Shown: positions 50,999 to 59,163 of the stretch, piece by piece
Layout: each line of letters begins with the position of its first letter
How positions within the stretch are numbered: position 1 is the stretch's first letter
Source: Mucilaginibacter sp. SG564
Lineage (GTDB): Bacteria; Bacteroidota; Bacteroidia; Sphingobacteriales; Sphingobacteriaceae
DNA length: 64,000 bases
Direction of reading: 5' to 3'
NCBI RefSeq assembly: GCF_013149275.1
Contig: NZ_JABGNA010000002.1
Span: forward strand, 1 to 64,000
Made by a program: the position numbers and the translations under genes
The notes under the pieces: model-generated
What the model was told of the DNA's origin: nothing
Seen by the model: only the letters and a program-made list of their open reading frames with translations
Databases searched by the model: none

Positions 50999-51902
50999 AG
51001 TAAAAGCCGGCCACAAACTTAGGAAGCCTAAATTATCTGCAGTATGGAAAGGGAAAGCATTCGCCGAACTTGATGAACGCCCACCAGATCAGCAAGTCAA
51101 GAAAGTTTCCGAGTTAGATCGACTTGTTAAGAGGGTTATCTTAGAGAAACTACCCTTTAAAGTTCCTGACCGCCTAACAAAACCAGATACTTTAACTATC
51201 GCCGCAAAAGAGAGTTTATCTAAACTTACTGATGTTAATCATCCTGGAATGGTTGTGACATCAAAAGGCCAATTGGATATACGTATAGCCCCATCAAACA
51301 CCGGTCGTGCGCTTCGCTTTATGGATACGCTAATTAAATGCGTACGTGCAAGGGGCTATTTCTACGAGGTAAATAACGACGGTAATTTCGTTGTTATAAA
51401 CGATGTAAAGCTTCGAGTCAATTTTCGAGAGCAGACAAATAGATTTAGGGTACATAATAAGCCATATCAAGATTTTGAATGGCGTCCTAATGGCAAACTT
51501 GCTTTTCGTCTTGACAGCAGGTTAAAGGCAGAATGGAGGGACTTAAAAACTCAGTTACTTGAAGATCAACTACCCAAGATATTAGCAAAGTTGGAATTAG
51601 CTGCTAAGCAAGAAAATGAATATTTAGAAAAAGCGCGCCTATGGCAAGAAAATTGGGAAAGACAAAGGAGAATACAAGCAGAGCGAGAAATACGTCAGCG
51701 GCATGAGCAAAAAGAATTCCACGAACTAATGATCAAAGCCAAGCGTTGGAAACAGGCCCAGTTGCTTCGTGAGTATCTTACAGCTATACCAAATGTTAAC
51801 CATGAATGGCTCTCCTGGGCAAATCATAAAGCAGATTGGCTTGATCCAATTACTAACGCTTATGATGAATGGCTAACAGAAAAAGATTTGGAGGCTGTTT
51901 AA
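50946..51902 (+). CDS. N-terminally truncated HTH-family hypothetical protein, start supplied by IS21 end
   Basis: The first 17 or so codons from ATG 50946 read through IS21 terminal repeats. Genuine homology begins at VKAGHKLRKPKL, which in full-length relatives follows an N-terminal helix-turn-helix and a PPRGYW motif. The remaining about 300 residues include a basic linker, a mixed alpha-beta domain (MVVTSKGQLDIRIAPSNTGR, then RARGYFYEVNNDGNFVVIND) and a long coiled coil (about 225-275, KQENEYLEKARLWQENWERQ). The gene may still be expressed from the IS. Molecular function is unknown. A 32-bp palindromic terminator follows. Confidence 0.6.
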   Translation: MGGHFKSESGGQFQRNLQVKAGHKLRKPKLSAVWKGKAFAELDERPPDQQVKKVSELDRLVKRVILEKLPFKVPDRLTKPDTLTIAAKESLSKLTDVNHPGMVVTSKGQLDIRIAPSNTGRALRFMDTLIKCVRARGYFYEVNNDGNFVVINDVKLRVNFREQTNRFRVHNKPYQDFEWRPNGKLAFRLDSRLKAEWRDLKTQLLEDQLPKILAKLELAAKQENEYLEKARLWQENWERQRRIQAEREIRQRHEQKEFHELMIKAKRWKQAQLLREYLTAIPNVNHEWLSWANHKADWLDPITNAYDEWLTEKDLEAV

Positions 51903-51936
51903 AAGCAGATTGAGACTAACCTGTACAAATGCAACT

Positions 51937-51984
51937 ATATATCTGTGTAGCCATATATCTGGCTATATAGTTACACGGATATAT
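51937..51984. repeat. AT-rich palindrome left of the PLD-helicase
   Basis: Outer arms ATATATCTGTGTA and TACACGGATATAT pair with one mismatch; inner AGCC and GGCT also pair. Its reverse complement is similar over about 34 bp to the palindrome at 55548-55585 on the other side of the gene (CTATATAGCCAGATA in both). Confidence 0.5.
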
Positions 51985-51992
51985 ATTGTCAG

Positions 51993-52024
51993 TTTTATTC
52001 TCCGCAAATTTGCGGAGAATAAAA
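51993..52024. terminator. Perfect 32-bp palindrome, bidirectional terminator
   Basis: TTTTATTCTCCGCAAA and TTTGCGGAGAATAAAA are exact reverse complements with no loop bases to spare and have U-rich flanks on both strands. It ends the truncated HTH-family gene 91 bp after its stop. Confidence 0.75.
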
Positions 52025-52185
52025 ACGTGATTCGCCGCATAAATTTAAGACAGACAAGATATACTATTCGTCTCTGGGAATTTTCAGGTTTTCCACTTGT
52101 CCAACGTACCGGAAGCGTGTTGTTGGGACTTGATTTATAATTAATTATCTTTAATTCTTATAAATCATTATCACAACAATTTTAA

Positions 52186-55100
52186 ATGGCCGGAACTCAT
52201 CCACAAAAGCCGTCGCCGCAAACGGTCATCGATTTCGATCAGGTTAAATGGCCTAAACAGGAGGGATATCCCCTAAACATCCACTCTGCCGGGCGAACGG
52301 TCGAAAGCATTGTTTACGGAGATATCGCGGATAGTTCCACTTTTTTGATACTGACTGGTTTCACTTCTTTATCAAACTTAGTCGATCTGTTCGGTAGTAA
52401 GGACCATCCGCAATTAAGTGCCGTACGTATACTTATTGGTTTTGAGCCGAATATCAAAGGTCGCAAGGTCTATTTGCGATACGGTCTGGAAAAGGAAATA
52501 AAAGAGTACTGGGTTAAAAGAGGTTTATCTATACTTCAAGGTGGTGCGGTGATCTACCTGATCGAAAAGATCCGAAGCGGCTGGATACAGTTCCGCTTCC
52601 GAGATAAGCTTCATGCCAAGATCTATGTAGGTAACCACTTCGCTACACTTGGATCCTCCAACTTCAGCAAGAATGGTTTGAACTTACAGGACGAGGCGAA
52701 CATCAGGGTAGCGAACGAAGGTAGTACCGCCAATCAATATCGGGATATCCGCCTGATAGCCGAGAGTTTTTATGACGAGGCCAGCCCTTATAATGACAAA
52801 CTGATCGCTTTACTTGAAAACCTTATCGGCGATGCGACTTGGCAGGAAGCCCTAGCCCGCGCTATTGCCGAGATGCTTGAAGGAAACTGGCTGAACGAAT
52901 ATAAAGAGATCATCAGCCGTATGTCCGGCGCTAACCTTTGGCCGACTCAATGGAAAGGGCTCGCACAGGCGGTCTCTATCCTACAGCGTCAGTCGAATGT
53001 GCTCATTGCAGACCCGACCGGCGCCGGCAAAACGCGTCTATGTACCGCGCTCGTTCTCTGTCTGCAGCACCTGTTATATGAGACCGGTAAGCACCATCGC
53101 ACGGAATCGCTCATCATCTGCCCACCACTTGTACTGAAGAAATGGGCTGGCGAGTTTCATCGCTTCGGTAAGATCAACCATAATCAGGTTTCTATGGGCA
53201 TGCTCAGTAATGGATCCCCCGAAAATAAAGAACGCATCGCGGCACAATTGAAGCTGGCCAACCTACTCATTATCGATGAAGCGCACAGCTATCTCGCCGA
53301 TTCTGGGCGTACCTTCCAGATCAAGACCAACCGCGCCGACCATAAGATCCTTATTACCGCTACGCCCATCAGTAGACGCGTGGAGGATGTGCTCAGCCTC
53401 GTAAAACTGCTGGACGTCGACAACCTGACCGATGAGGCCTTTAAGATTTATCTAGAATTGCTGAAAAAACCTTACTACGGTAACCAGATGGACAACGTAG
53501 CGATGCTCCGGGAATTCATCAGCCAATTCACCGTCAGGCGGACCAAAAAGCGCCTGAACGAGGAGGTTGAAAAGGATGAGGAGGCCTTCAAAAACAGTTT
53601 GGAAAAAGGCTGCCGCTTCCCCAAACAGGTGGAAAAGATTTATCAAACCCGGGAAACTCAGGCGGATAAACATATTGTTCGCGAGATCGGTGAGTTGGCG
53701 CGGCAATTGAAAGGCATCACTTATCTGACTGGTTTCCGCCTACAAGACCCCGGGGAAGAGGAGGGTCAAAATTTGAACCATTATGTAGAGCGGCGTATCT
53801 TTTCCGCCCGCTCTCTGTCGATCTATATGATTCGTTATGCGCTCCGCTCGTCACACGTCGCGCTGATCGAGCACATTGAGGGCTCCGAAAAGGCAATGAC
53901 GCATTTCGGCTTCCGGGGTAAATCAAAGGTCACCGGTAATAAACTGCAGAAGATCGATGACATCATCGCGCGGCGAGAACTCCCGTACCGTCAAGGTAAA
54001 TTCAAGAACATACCCTTCCCAGAATGGCTCGTGGACGAGCATCTTTATTTCGAGGCATGCGAAAAAGAACTGGCGCTTTACCGCGAGATTGCCCGCAAAG
54101 CCAAGTCATTATCCGGTACCAGGGAACTCGGCAAGGTCCATGAACTGATAAATGCTACTAAGGCCCACCGCAACTTACTGGCCTTTGACTCAACGGTAAT
54201 CACTTTGTATTACCTCCGCAAACTGTTCGCGGAACATTACCCCGCACAAAAACTTCTGGTCGCCAGTGGCAGTGAGGAAGACAAAGAAAGCCTAAAAGTA
54301 TTGGATGTTTTTAAACTGGAGTCCAAGGATCAAGAACGCTATATTGCCTTATGCTCGGATAAAATGTCGGAAAGCGTAGACCTGCAGAAAGCTTCCTGCG
54401 TATTCCTACTGGATACTCCTAGCGTGCTCCGCATTGTCGAGCAGCGTATCGGCCGGGCAGACCGCATGGACAGCATGCATAAAGCCATTGACATTTACTG
54501 GGCTTATGATTCCGATGAATATTCGCTCAAAGGAGACGAGCGCCTGATCGAGACCAACCACGTTGTGGAACTGATCTATGGCTCGAACTTCCAGGTGCCC
54601 GAAATATTGAAGGGACGCCGCTTTACCAAGACCGACAGCGTAGAAGCATTGATTGAAGAATATAAGGATTTCGTAGATAAGGACGAATCCTGGACCGGTG
54701 TCGAAGACCGCTTTCAGTGTATCCGCAACCTCAAGGAAGGGCCGGATGCCCTGATTTCAGAAGCGGTCTATCAGCAGTTCGCCAATGTGGCCTCCGAGGT
54801 CAAAGCCAAGGTAAGCTTTATCGCTGGCTCCGGTAAATGGTGCTTCATCGCCCTGCGCGGCGACCACCGCAAAAGCCCTCACTGGTATTTTATCGATGAG
54901 AATGACCTGATCGAAAGTGACATGATTCGCGTGACCGCGCAACTGCGCAGGCATATCAGTAAGGATGCAGTACGCTTGAAATGGGACGCCATCAGCCTGA
55001 ATCATTATGTTACGCTGTTCAAGAAAAAAGAACGCGAACTGCTACCCGCTAAGAAACGCCGGGCTCTGGAGGTTGCCGATCATATTCTCAGGCAACGCAA

Positions 55101-55416
55101 GCAGCAGAAAGCCCTCGACCGGGAACTGAACGCGGCCCTAAACATGATGCAGGAACTGTTATTAGGCAGGTCTGAAGAGATCGTCGACTACGACCGCCTG
55201 GCCGATGAATGGATCATCGTCCTGCAACCTTACCTGGAAGCCAAAAGGGAAAATAAAAAAAACAAGAAACTAGAATTCAATCTCAACAGCCTGAAGCGGG
55301 ATCATGCCCGGATCGAACTATCTGCCGACCAGCTATACCATATGGCCGAACAGTCGATTATTGCCGAGGCTATCGACAAGCGGATCGCGTCCTGCATCAT
55401 CGCCGTTGGCGGATAA
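52186..55416 (+). CDS. Phospholipase-D-like nuclease/SNF2-type helicase fusion protein
   Basis: This 1076-residue complete protein has an N-terminal PLD-like domain (about 30-210) with one HxK motif (His143-x-Lys145 in KLHAKIYVGN) and the GSSNFS strand at 157-162. A superfamily 2 helicase follows: Walker A PTGAGKTRLC with Lys282, DEAH box IIDEAHSYL at 364-367, ITATPIS, and motif VI EQRIGRADRM at 752-761. A charged C-terminal 300 residues follows. A single HxK suggests dimerisation to form the active site. Such fusions are found in defence islands; nucleic-acid degradation coupled to translocation is the likely role. The base composition is GC-richer than its flanks. Related AT-rich palindromes flank it, and neighbours are TA-like genes and an integrase. 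Confidence 0.85.
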   Translation: MAGTHPQKPSPQTVIDFDQVKWPKQEGYPLNIHSAGRTVESIVYGDIADSSTFLILTGFTSLSNLVDLFGSKDHPQLSAVRILIGFEPNIKGRKVYLRYGLEKEIKEYWVKRGLSILQGGAVIYLIEKIRSGWIQFRFRDKLHAKIYVGNHFATLGSSNFSKNGLNLQDEANIRVANEGSTANQYRDIRLIAESFYDEASPYNDKLIALLENLIGDATWQEALARAIAEMLEGNWLNEYKEIISRMSGANLWPTQWKGLAQAVSILQRQSNVLIADPTGAGKTRLCTALVLCLQHLLYETGKHHRTESLIICPPLVLKKWAGEFHRFGKINHNQVSMGMLSNGSPENKERIAAQLKLANLLIIDEAHSYLADSGRTFQIKTNRADHKILITATPISRRVEDVLSLVKLLDVDNLTDEAFKIYLELLKKPYYGNQMDNVAMLREFISQFTVRRTKKRLNEEVEKDEEAFKNSLEKGCRFPKQVEKIYQTRETQADKHIVREIGELARQLKGITYLTGFRLQDPGEEEGQNLNHYVERRIFSARSLSIYMIRYALRSSHVALIEHIEGSEKAMTHFGFRGKSKVTGNKLQKIDDIIARRELPYRQGKFKNIPFPEWLVDEHLYFEACEKELALYREIARKAKSLSGTRELGKVHELINATKAHRNLLAFDSTVITLYYLRKLFAEHYPAQKLLVASGSEEDKESLKVLDVFKLESKDQERYIALCSDKMSESVDLQKASCVFLLDTPSVLRIVEQRIGRADRMDSMHKAIDIYWAYDSDEYSLKGDERLIETNHVVELIYGSNFQVPEILKGRRFTKTDSVEALIEEYKDFVDKDESWTGVEDRFQCIRNLKEGPDALISEAVYQQFANVASEVKAKVSFIAGSGKWCFIALRGDHRKSPHWYFIDENDLIESDMIRVTAQLRRHISKDAVRLKWDAISLNHYVTLFKKKERELLPAKKRRALEVADHILRQRKQQKALDRELNAALNMMQELLLGRSEEIVDYDRLADEWIIVLQPYLEAKRENKKNKKLEFNLNSLKRDHARIELSADQLYHMAEQSIIAEAIDKRIASCIIAVGG

Positions 55417-55623
55417 AGATATTTTGCTGTTCACGGTAAATAATGTGTATAAAACTGATATTGAGATGTAATGATGTGCTTTACTGGGAATTAATCGGCT
55501 ACTTAAAGCAGGTTGAACAAAGAGGTAACAATATTATTGGATATCTATATATCTATATAGCCAGATACATAGCTATATAGATATACTTCAGATTCTATAC
55601 ATAAATTAAATTCGTTAGATCTA
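55417..55623. other. Spacer with stem-loop between the PLD-helicase and AbiEii-like genes
   Basis: This 207-bp AT-rich spacer is between convergent genes. It carries the 14-bp stem at 55548-55585. I see no gene here. Confidence 0.6.
55548..55585. repeat. AT-rich perfect 14-bp stem-loop right of the PLD-helicase
   Basis: TATATCTATATAGC (55548-55561) and GCTATATAGATATA (55572-55585) pair perfectly around a 10-nt loop. It is related in inverted orientation to 51937-51984. It has no T-run and is not an obvious terminator. Confidence 0.6.
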
Positions 55624-56322
55624 CTATCTCCTAGGACCACCTCTATTTGGTCCTATTTCTTCAGAACTATCATTGCCTCGATTAAATCCCCGATTCTGCT
55701 GTTTCCGATCATGTTTTGCTATGGCATTATTAATGCTTGTACTTACATGCTGCCATCTTAAGCTTTTATCTTTAAGAATTACAGGAACGTTAAAATCAAT
55801 ATCATTGTAGTAAAGAAGCGAATTACGAGCTTGAGTCCGATCCACATTAGGATATTTGCTACAGTAGAACTCCAGTATGTCATTATATTCGAATTCCTGA
55901 AGTAGATAATGAATATCAATAAAGTCTTTAATTCGTTGCCCACTATGAACGATTGCATTTATTTTCATTGCGGCGATATCTTCTAAAGACATCATTCGAA
56001 TTCCTTGAATGGTTTCGATTTGTTTAACCGCCGGGTATTTATGACTGATCAGGTCAAAATCCACATCAAAAATACTTCCACTGACGTAGTTGCTTTTTTG
56101 CCTTCTGATTAATGCGTTGTATTGTTTTTCCAGATGCGCCGCTAATTTTACGGCATCAAAATCTCCGGTATTGAAAAGATCTATATCAATGGATTCTCTA
56201 TGGCCAAGCTTCAATGCTAAAGCCGTTCCGCCAACAAGGTAAAAAGATTTGAATTGCTGATCACGCATCAGCTTGTAGATTAGATCCAGTGTCCCTGGTT
56301 TAACTGTTTCTTCGTGTAACAT
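55624..56322 (-). CDS. AbiEii-like nucleotidyltransferase toxin
   Basis: This 232-residue protein has the nucleotidyltransferase AbiEii/AbiGii motif: FYLVGGTALALKLGHRESID, with G-G-T and D-x-D (IDIDLF), followed by DFDLI, then the family's K/D helix segment (LEDIAAMKINAIVHSGQRIK DFIDI). Relatives act as toxins that modify tRNA or are anti-phage abortive-infection proteins. The start overlaps the partner gene by 43 bp. The C-terminal tail is Arg/Gly/Asn-rich. It is transcribed towards the helicase. Confidence 0.85.
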   Translation of the reverse strand: MLHEETVKPGTLDLIYKLMRDQQFKSFYLVGGTALALKLGHRESIDIDLFNTGDFDAVKLAAHLEKQYNALIRRQKSNYVSGSIFDVDFDLISHKYPAVKQIETIQGIRMMSLEDIAAMKINAIVHSGQRIKDFIDIHYLLQEFEYNDILEFYCSKYPNVDRTQARNSLLYYNDIDFNVPVILKDKSLRWQHVSTSINNAIAKHDRKQQNRGFNRGNDSSEEIGPNRGGPRR

Positions 56323-56780
56323 TTGAGCTCAGTTTTGCTCAACTGAAAATATTCACAAACAGCTTCTACAGTCATATCGGTTAAATAGTTGATTTCTTCC
56401 TTTAAAGCATGGATCAAATTATCCTGGCCATAAAATCGTATTATTTCTTTCCAATCTGATAGGTCGCCCTTATTAAGCACCCGCTCAATAATAGTCAGTC
56501 TTGACCGTCTCCAATCAATTTTATCAAACTCAAAGTCCCAGAATAATACGGGCGATAGATTGGGTCTGCTGATTTTTTGTATCAGCGGCTGCCGTTCTAT
56601 TTTAACCTCGTCATTTTCGAATGGGATCTTTTTTTTAGAAAGATAATTATTAAGGGTATGATAATTAAAATCCGGGTAGCTATCGCAAAAACCTTTCAGA
56701 CTTGAAAATACATCAATATCAATGCCTGCAAAACGTTTCCATTGTACTAGCACCACTCTTTTATTGATTTCTTTTATCAT
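56280..56780 (-). CDS. Partner of the AbiEii-like toxin (DUF6922-type antitoxin candidate)
   Basis: With ATG 56780 (MIKEINKRVVLVQWKRFAG) it has 166 residues; an upstream ATG at 56807 would add nine. The C-terminal half reads VLFWDFEFDKIDWRRSRLTI and ERVLNKGDLSDWKEIIRFYG, the pattern of small Bacteroidota proteins that pair with AbiEii-like toxins and may act as antitoxins. The N-terminal half (about 1-70) is less familiar. Overlap of 43 bp with the toxin gene indicates coupling. The antitoxin role is inferred from pairing. Confidence 0.7.
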   Translation of the reverse strand: MIKEINKRVVLVQWKRFAGIDIDVFSSLKGFCDSYPDFNYHTLNNYLSKKKIPFENDEVKIERQPLIQKISRPNLSPVLFWDFEFDKIDWRRSRLTIIERVLNKGDLSDWKEIIRFYGQDNLIHALKEEINYLTDMTVEAVCEYFQLSKTELKCYTKKQLNQGHWI

Positions 56781-56843
56781 ACCCAAATTTAACCAATAAC
56801 TATACAAAATGCCTAATATTTGTGAATATTTGTCAATTGAAGG

Positions 56844-58070
56844 TTAATGGTTAGTGGTTGATAATAACTTAATTTTAAGAGTAGCCATATCGGAACTGAT
56901 CTTATGATCCATTACTTTAGCATAAATCTGTGTGGTTTTAATGCTGGTATGACCCATCATCTTCGCTACACTCTCAATCGGAACGCCGTTATTAAGTGTT
57001 ACAGTTGTCGCAAACGTATGCCTGGCAATATGGAAAGTCAATAATTTGGAAATGCCACACAAGTCGGCAATTTCCTTTAAATAGGCATTCATTTTTTGAT
57101 TGCTCATTACTGGTAGCAACAGGTCATCGACAATACATTGCGGATTGTCTTCGTATCTTTCGATTACTTTTAACGCTGCCGGCAAAATGGGAATGCGAGA
57201 TAGGGTATCTGTTTTCTGGCGGTTAGTATAAATCCATAAATCACCATCAATACCCTTAACCATTTCAGAGCGTTTAAGCTTTTTAACATCTACATAAGCA
57301 AGTCCAGTATAACAGCTAAACAGAAAAATATCCCTAACCAATCGTAGTCTATCTGCCGGAAATTGCTTACTGGCAATAGCTGTCAATTCTTCTTTAGTTA
57401 GCACAATTCGATGAACTTTCTTTGTTTTTGGTTTATAATTGAGATAAGGATCAACGCTAAGCCAACCGTTACCCAAACAGGTACGGACAATTTTGCCTAA
57501 GTTCTTGATATACTTGATCGCAGAGTTATTGGCACACTTGCGCACACTCCGTAGGTAGTATTCAAAGTCATTCAGGAACTCAAAATTGATTTTATTGATA
57601 GGTATATCAGATACATTGTGCTGCCATTGCATAAAATCTTTGGTATGCATTAAGGCCGTTTCGTAACGTTGCAGGGTGCTCTTTTCAAATTCCTGTCCTA
57701 CCAAGCTACGCATCTTTTGGTTATGATCTTCAAAAACGCTAATCAAGGTGCGTCCCTTTTCTGTTTTACCAATAAAGCGATTTTTGAGACTCTCGGCAGT
57801 AACCATTTCGTCATTAGCCGTCATCCATCGATGAAACTCCTGGGCTTTGGCCTGCAAGGTATCGAGATAAGAGTTTAGGCTGCGAACGTCTTCTTTGGTG
57901 CCGATAGCACGGCCTGCTTGTGTATTCCAGCGGGAGGGGTCGCAAGTTTTACCGGTTGAGGCTTCAGCTCTTTGGCCGTCAACGGTAAACCGCAGATAGA
58001 TGGCCACCGGGCCATTTTTGTAGGTAGAGCGCTTCTTTAAATAAAAAAGCAAATTGATGTTAGTTCTCAT
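56844..58070 (-). CDS. Tyrosine site-specific integrase, Bacteroidetes type
   Basis: With ATG 58070 (MRTNINLLFYLKKRSTYKNG) it has 408 residues; a start at 58133 would add 21 unneeded residues. It has an Arm-type N-terminal DNA-binding domain, a SAM-like core-binding domain (about 110-210) and a C-terminal catalytic domain. The catalytic domain has Lys-like residues in the RQKTD loop, His-x-x-Arg in HIARHTFATTV, GH in MMGHTS and the nucleophile Tyr in TQIYAKV. The usual Arg I position reads CYTGLAYVDV without Arg, as in IntDOT relatives. It lies 251 bp from tRNA-Asp and reads away from it; the tRNA 3' end is a likely attB. The other att end was not found in the window. Confidence 0.92.
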   Translation of the reverse strand: MRTNINLLFYLKKRSTYKNGPVAIYLRFTVDGQRAEASTGKTCDPSRWNTQAGRAIGTKEDVRSLNSYLDTLQAKAQEFHRWMTANDEMVTAESLKNRFIGKTEKGRTLISVFEDHNQKMRSLVGQEFEKSTLQRYETALMHTKDFMQWQHNVSDIPINKINFEFLNDFEYYLRSVRKCANNSAIKYIKNLGKIVRTCLGNGWLSVDPYLNYKPKTKKVHRIVLTKEELTAIASKQFPADRLRLVRDIFLFSCYTGLAYVDVKKLKRSEMVKGIDGDLWIYTNRQKTDTLSRIPILPAALKVIERYEDNPQCIVDDLLLPVMSNQKMNAYLKEIADLCGISKLLTFHIARHTFATTVTLNNGVPIESVAKMMGHTSIKTTQIYAKVMDHKISSDMATLKIKLLSTTNH

Positions 58071-58262
58071 TACAAATGAATTAAATAGTGAAACAAAATT
58101 GATTATTCCATCACTTGCAATCAAGATGTTCACTCGCTAAACATCTTCTAAATCAGTTACTTATGGTGTTTCTGGTGAGCATCTTTTTAGCTTTAATATG
58201 CTCACCGAATTGCTCACCTTTTTTATGCTAAAACATGCATATTTTGGTATTTTCGGCCAAAC

Positions 58263-58297
58263 AAAAAAGCCTGTAAATCGATGATTTACAGACTTTT
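58263..58297. terminator. Palindromic terminator between tRNA-Asp and integrase
   Basis: CTGTAAATC-GAT-GATTTACAG (58271-58291) is a perfect palindrome with AAAAAAG on one side and CTTTT on the other, so it can end transcription from either direction. It separates the tRNA gene (minus) from the integrase promoter region. Confidence 0.75.
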
Positions 58298-58321
58298 AGG
58301 CAATTTTGACATTGTTTTCAG

Positions 58322-58395
58322 CGGAATGGACGGGACTCGAACCCGCGACCCCATGCGTGACAGGCATGTATTCTAACCAGCTGAACTACCACTCC
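58322..58395 (-). tRNA. tRNA-Asp(GTC)
   Basis: On the minus strand the gene reads GGAGTGGTAGTTCAGCTGGT in acceptor/D-arm, then CCTGTCACGC with anticodon GUC, GGGTCGCGGGTTCGAGTCCC in the T-arm and CCATTCC closing the acceptor stem (one G-U). The CCA end is not encoded. The 3' end faces the integrase, fitting use as an integration site. Confidence 0.97.
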
Positions 58396-58960
58396 GTTTT
58401 TGGGTCTGCAAATATACGCAGCTTTTTGTATTACGCAAATGGTTTTGAAAAAAAACTTTTTTATTGTGGCGTTATTACTCTTTTCCGGTGCTATCGCCTA
58501 TAGACAGGTGCCATTTTACCATTTTATAAACAACTCAATATCAACCAAAACCAGCTACTGCCTATTCAAAATTTCCATTTTTAGACCTTTTAAACTTTTT
58601 TTAATTTATTTTACATCAAAGGTAAAATAACGGCTGCCAGCAGCTCCAGCAGGAGCAATTTCCGCTTTAATTCAATAATTTTTTTGGTTTTAACTACTAA
58701 TTGGCTTTTTCTATCAGTGTTGATATTCACATTAAACTACCTAAATGGAAGGCTGTGAAAATCACATATCCGGCTTTTAGCAATTTCGTCTGTAGCATAA
58801 AAAGAGTCTGCTTTTATGGTAGGTTGCTACGGTCATATTTGCATACGGCAAATAACTGTAGTTGATAGCTGCCCCGAATGAAACACCAATGTTACATCTG
58901 TATTGACTAAACCGACAATCAAAATACCTGTCTATCAGTTATAACAATTAAATAAACATT
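58396..58960. other. AT-rich intergenic region, no gene recognised
   Basis: In 565 bp between tRNA-Asp and the His-rich gene, several open frames of 60-80 codons are AT-rich and lack family resemblance. A possible promoter for the small gene lies in the AT-rich part near 58900. I see no repeat or site of note. Confidence 0.5.
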
Positions 58961-59107
58961 ATGAAAGCTTTAAAAATATTAGTAGTTGCACTATTTGCAA
59001 CATTTGCCTACACCACAGCCAGCGCACAAACACATCACCATCGTCATGTCGTGCATCGTCATCATCACCATCCTGTTGTACACCATCCACGTCATCACAG
59101 ATTGTAA
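58961..59107 (+). CDS. Secreted 48-residue His-rich peptide
   Basis: ATG 58961 begins a Sec signal peptide (MKALKILVVALFATFAYTTA, cleavage near SAQ) followed by a mature tail of about 25 residues with 13 His and several Arg/Pro (QTHHHRHVVHRHHHHPVVHH). There is no other domain. His-rich tails bind divalent metals, so a periplasmic zinc, copper or nickel buffer is plausible; that is inference. It ends at TAA 59107, and a strong terminator follows at 59115. It lies convergent to infB. The gene is easy to miss because of its length. Confidence 0.7.
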   Translation: MKALKILVVALFATFAYTTASAQTHHHRHVVHRHHHHPVVHHPRHHRL

Positions 59108-59114
59108 AATAAAA

Positions 59115-59135
59115 AAGGCCCTTAAAAAGGGCCTT
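59115..59135. terminator. Bidirectional terminator between the His-rich gene and infB
   Basis: AAGGCCC-TTAAAAA-GGGCCTT with A6 before and T6 after terminates both the plus-strand His-rich gene and the minus-strand infB operon. Confidence 0.92.
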
Positions 59136-59163
59136 TTTTATTTTACATATCGGAAAGTTGCTA

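Larger units (their letters stand above)
51903..52185. other. AT-rich spacer before the PLD-helicase
   Basis: It contains an AT-rich imperfect palindrome at about 51937-51984 with ATATATCTGTGTA/TACACGGATATAT arms, related to the stem-loop at 55548-55585, and the terminator at 51993-52024. An AT-rich leader precedes the helicase ATG. A 76-codon frame across it has no family resemblance. Confidence 0.5.
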
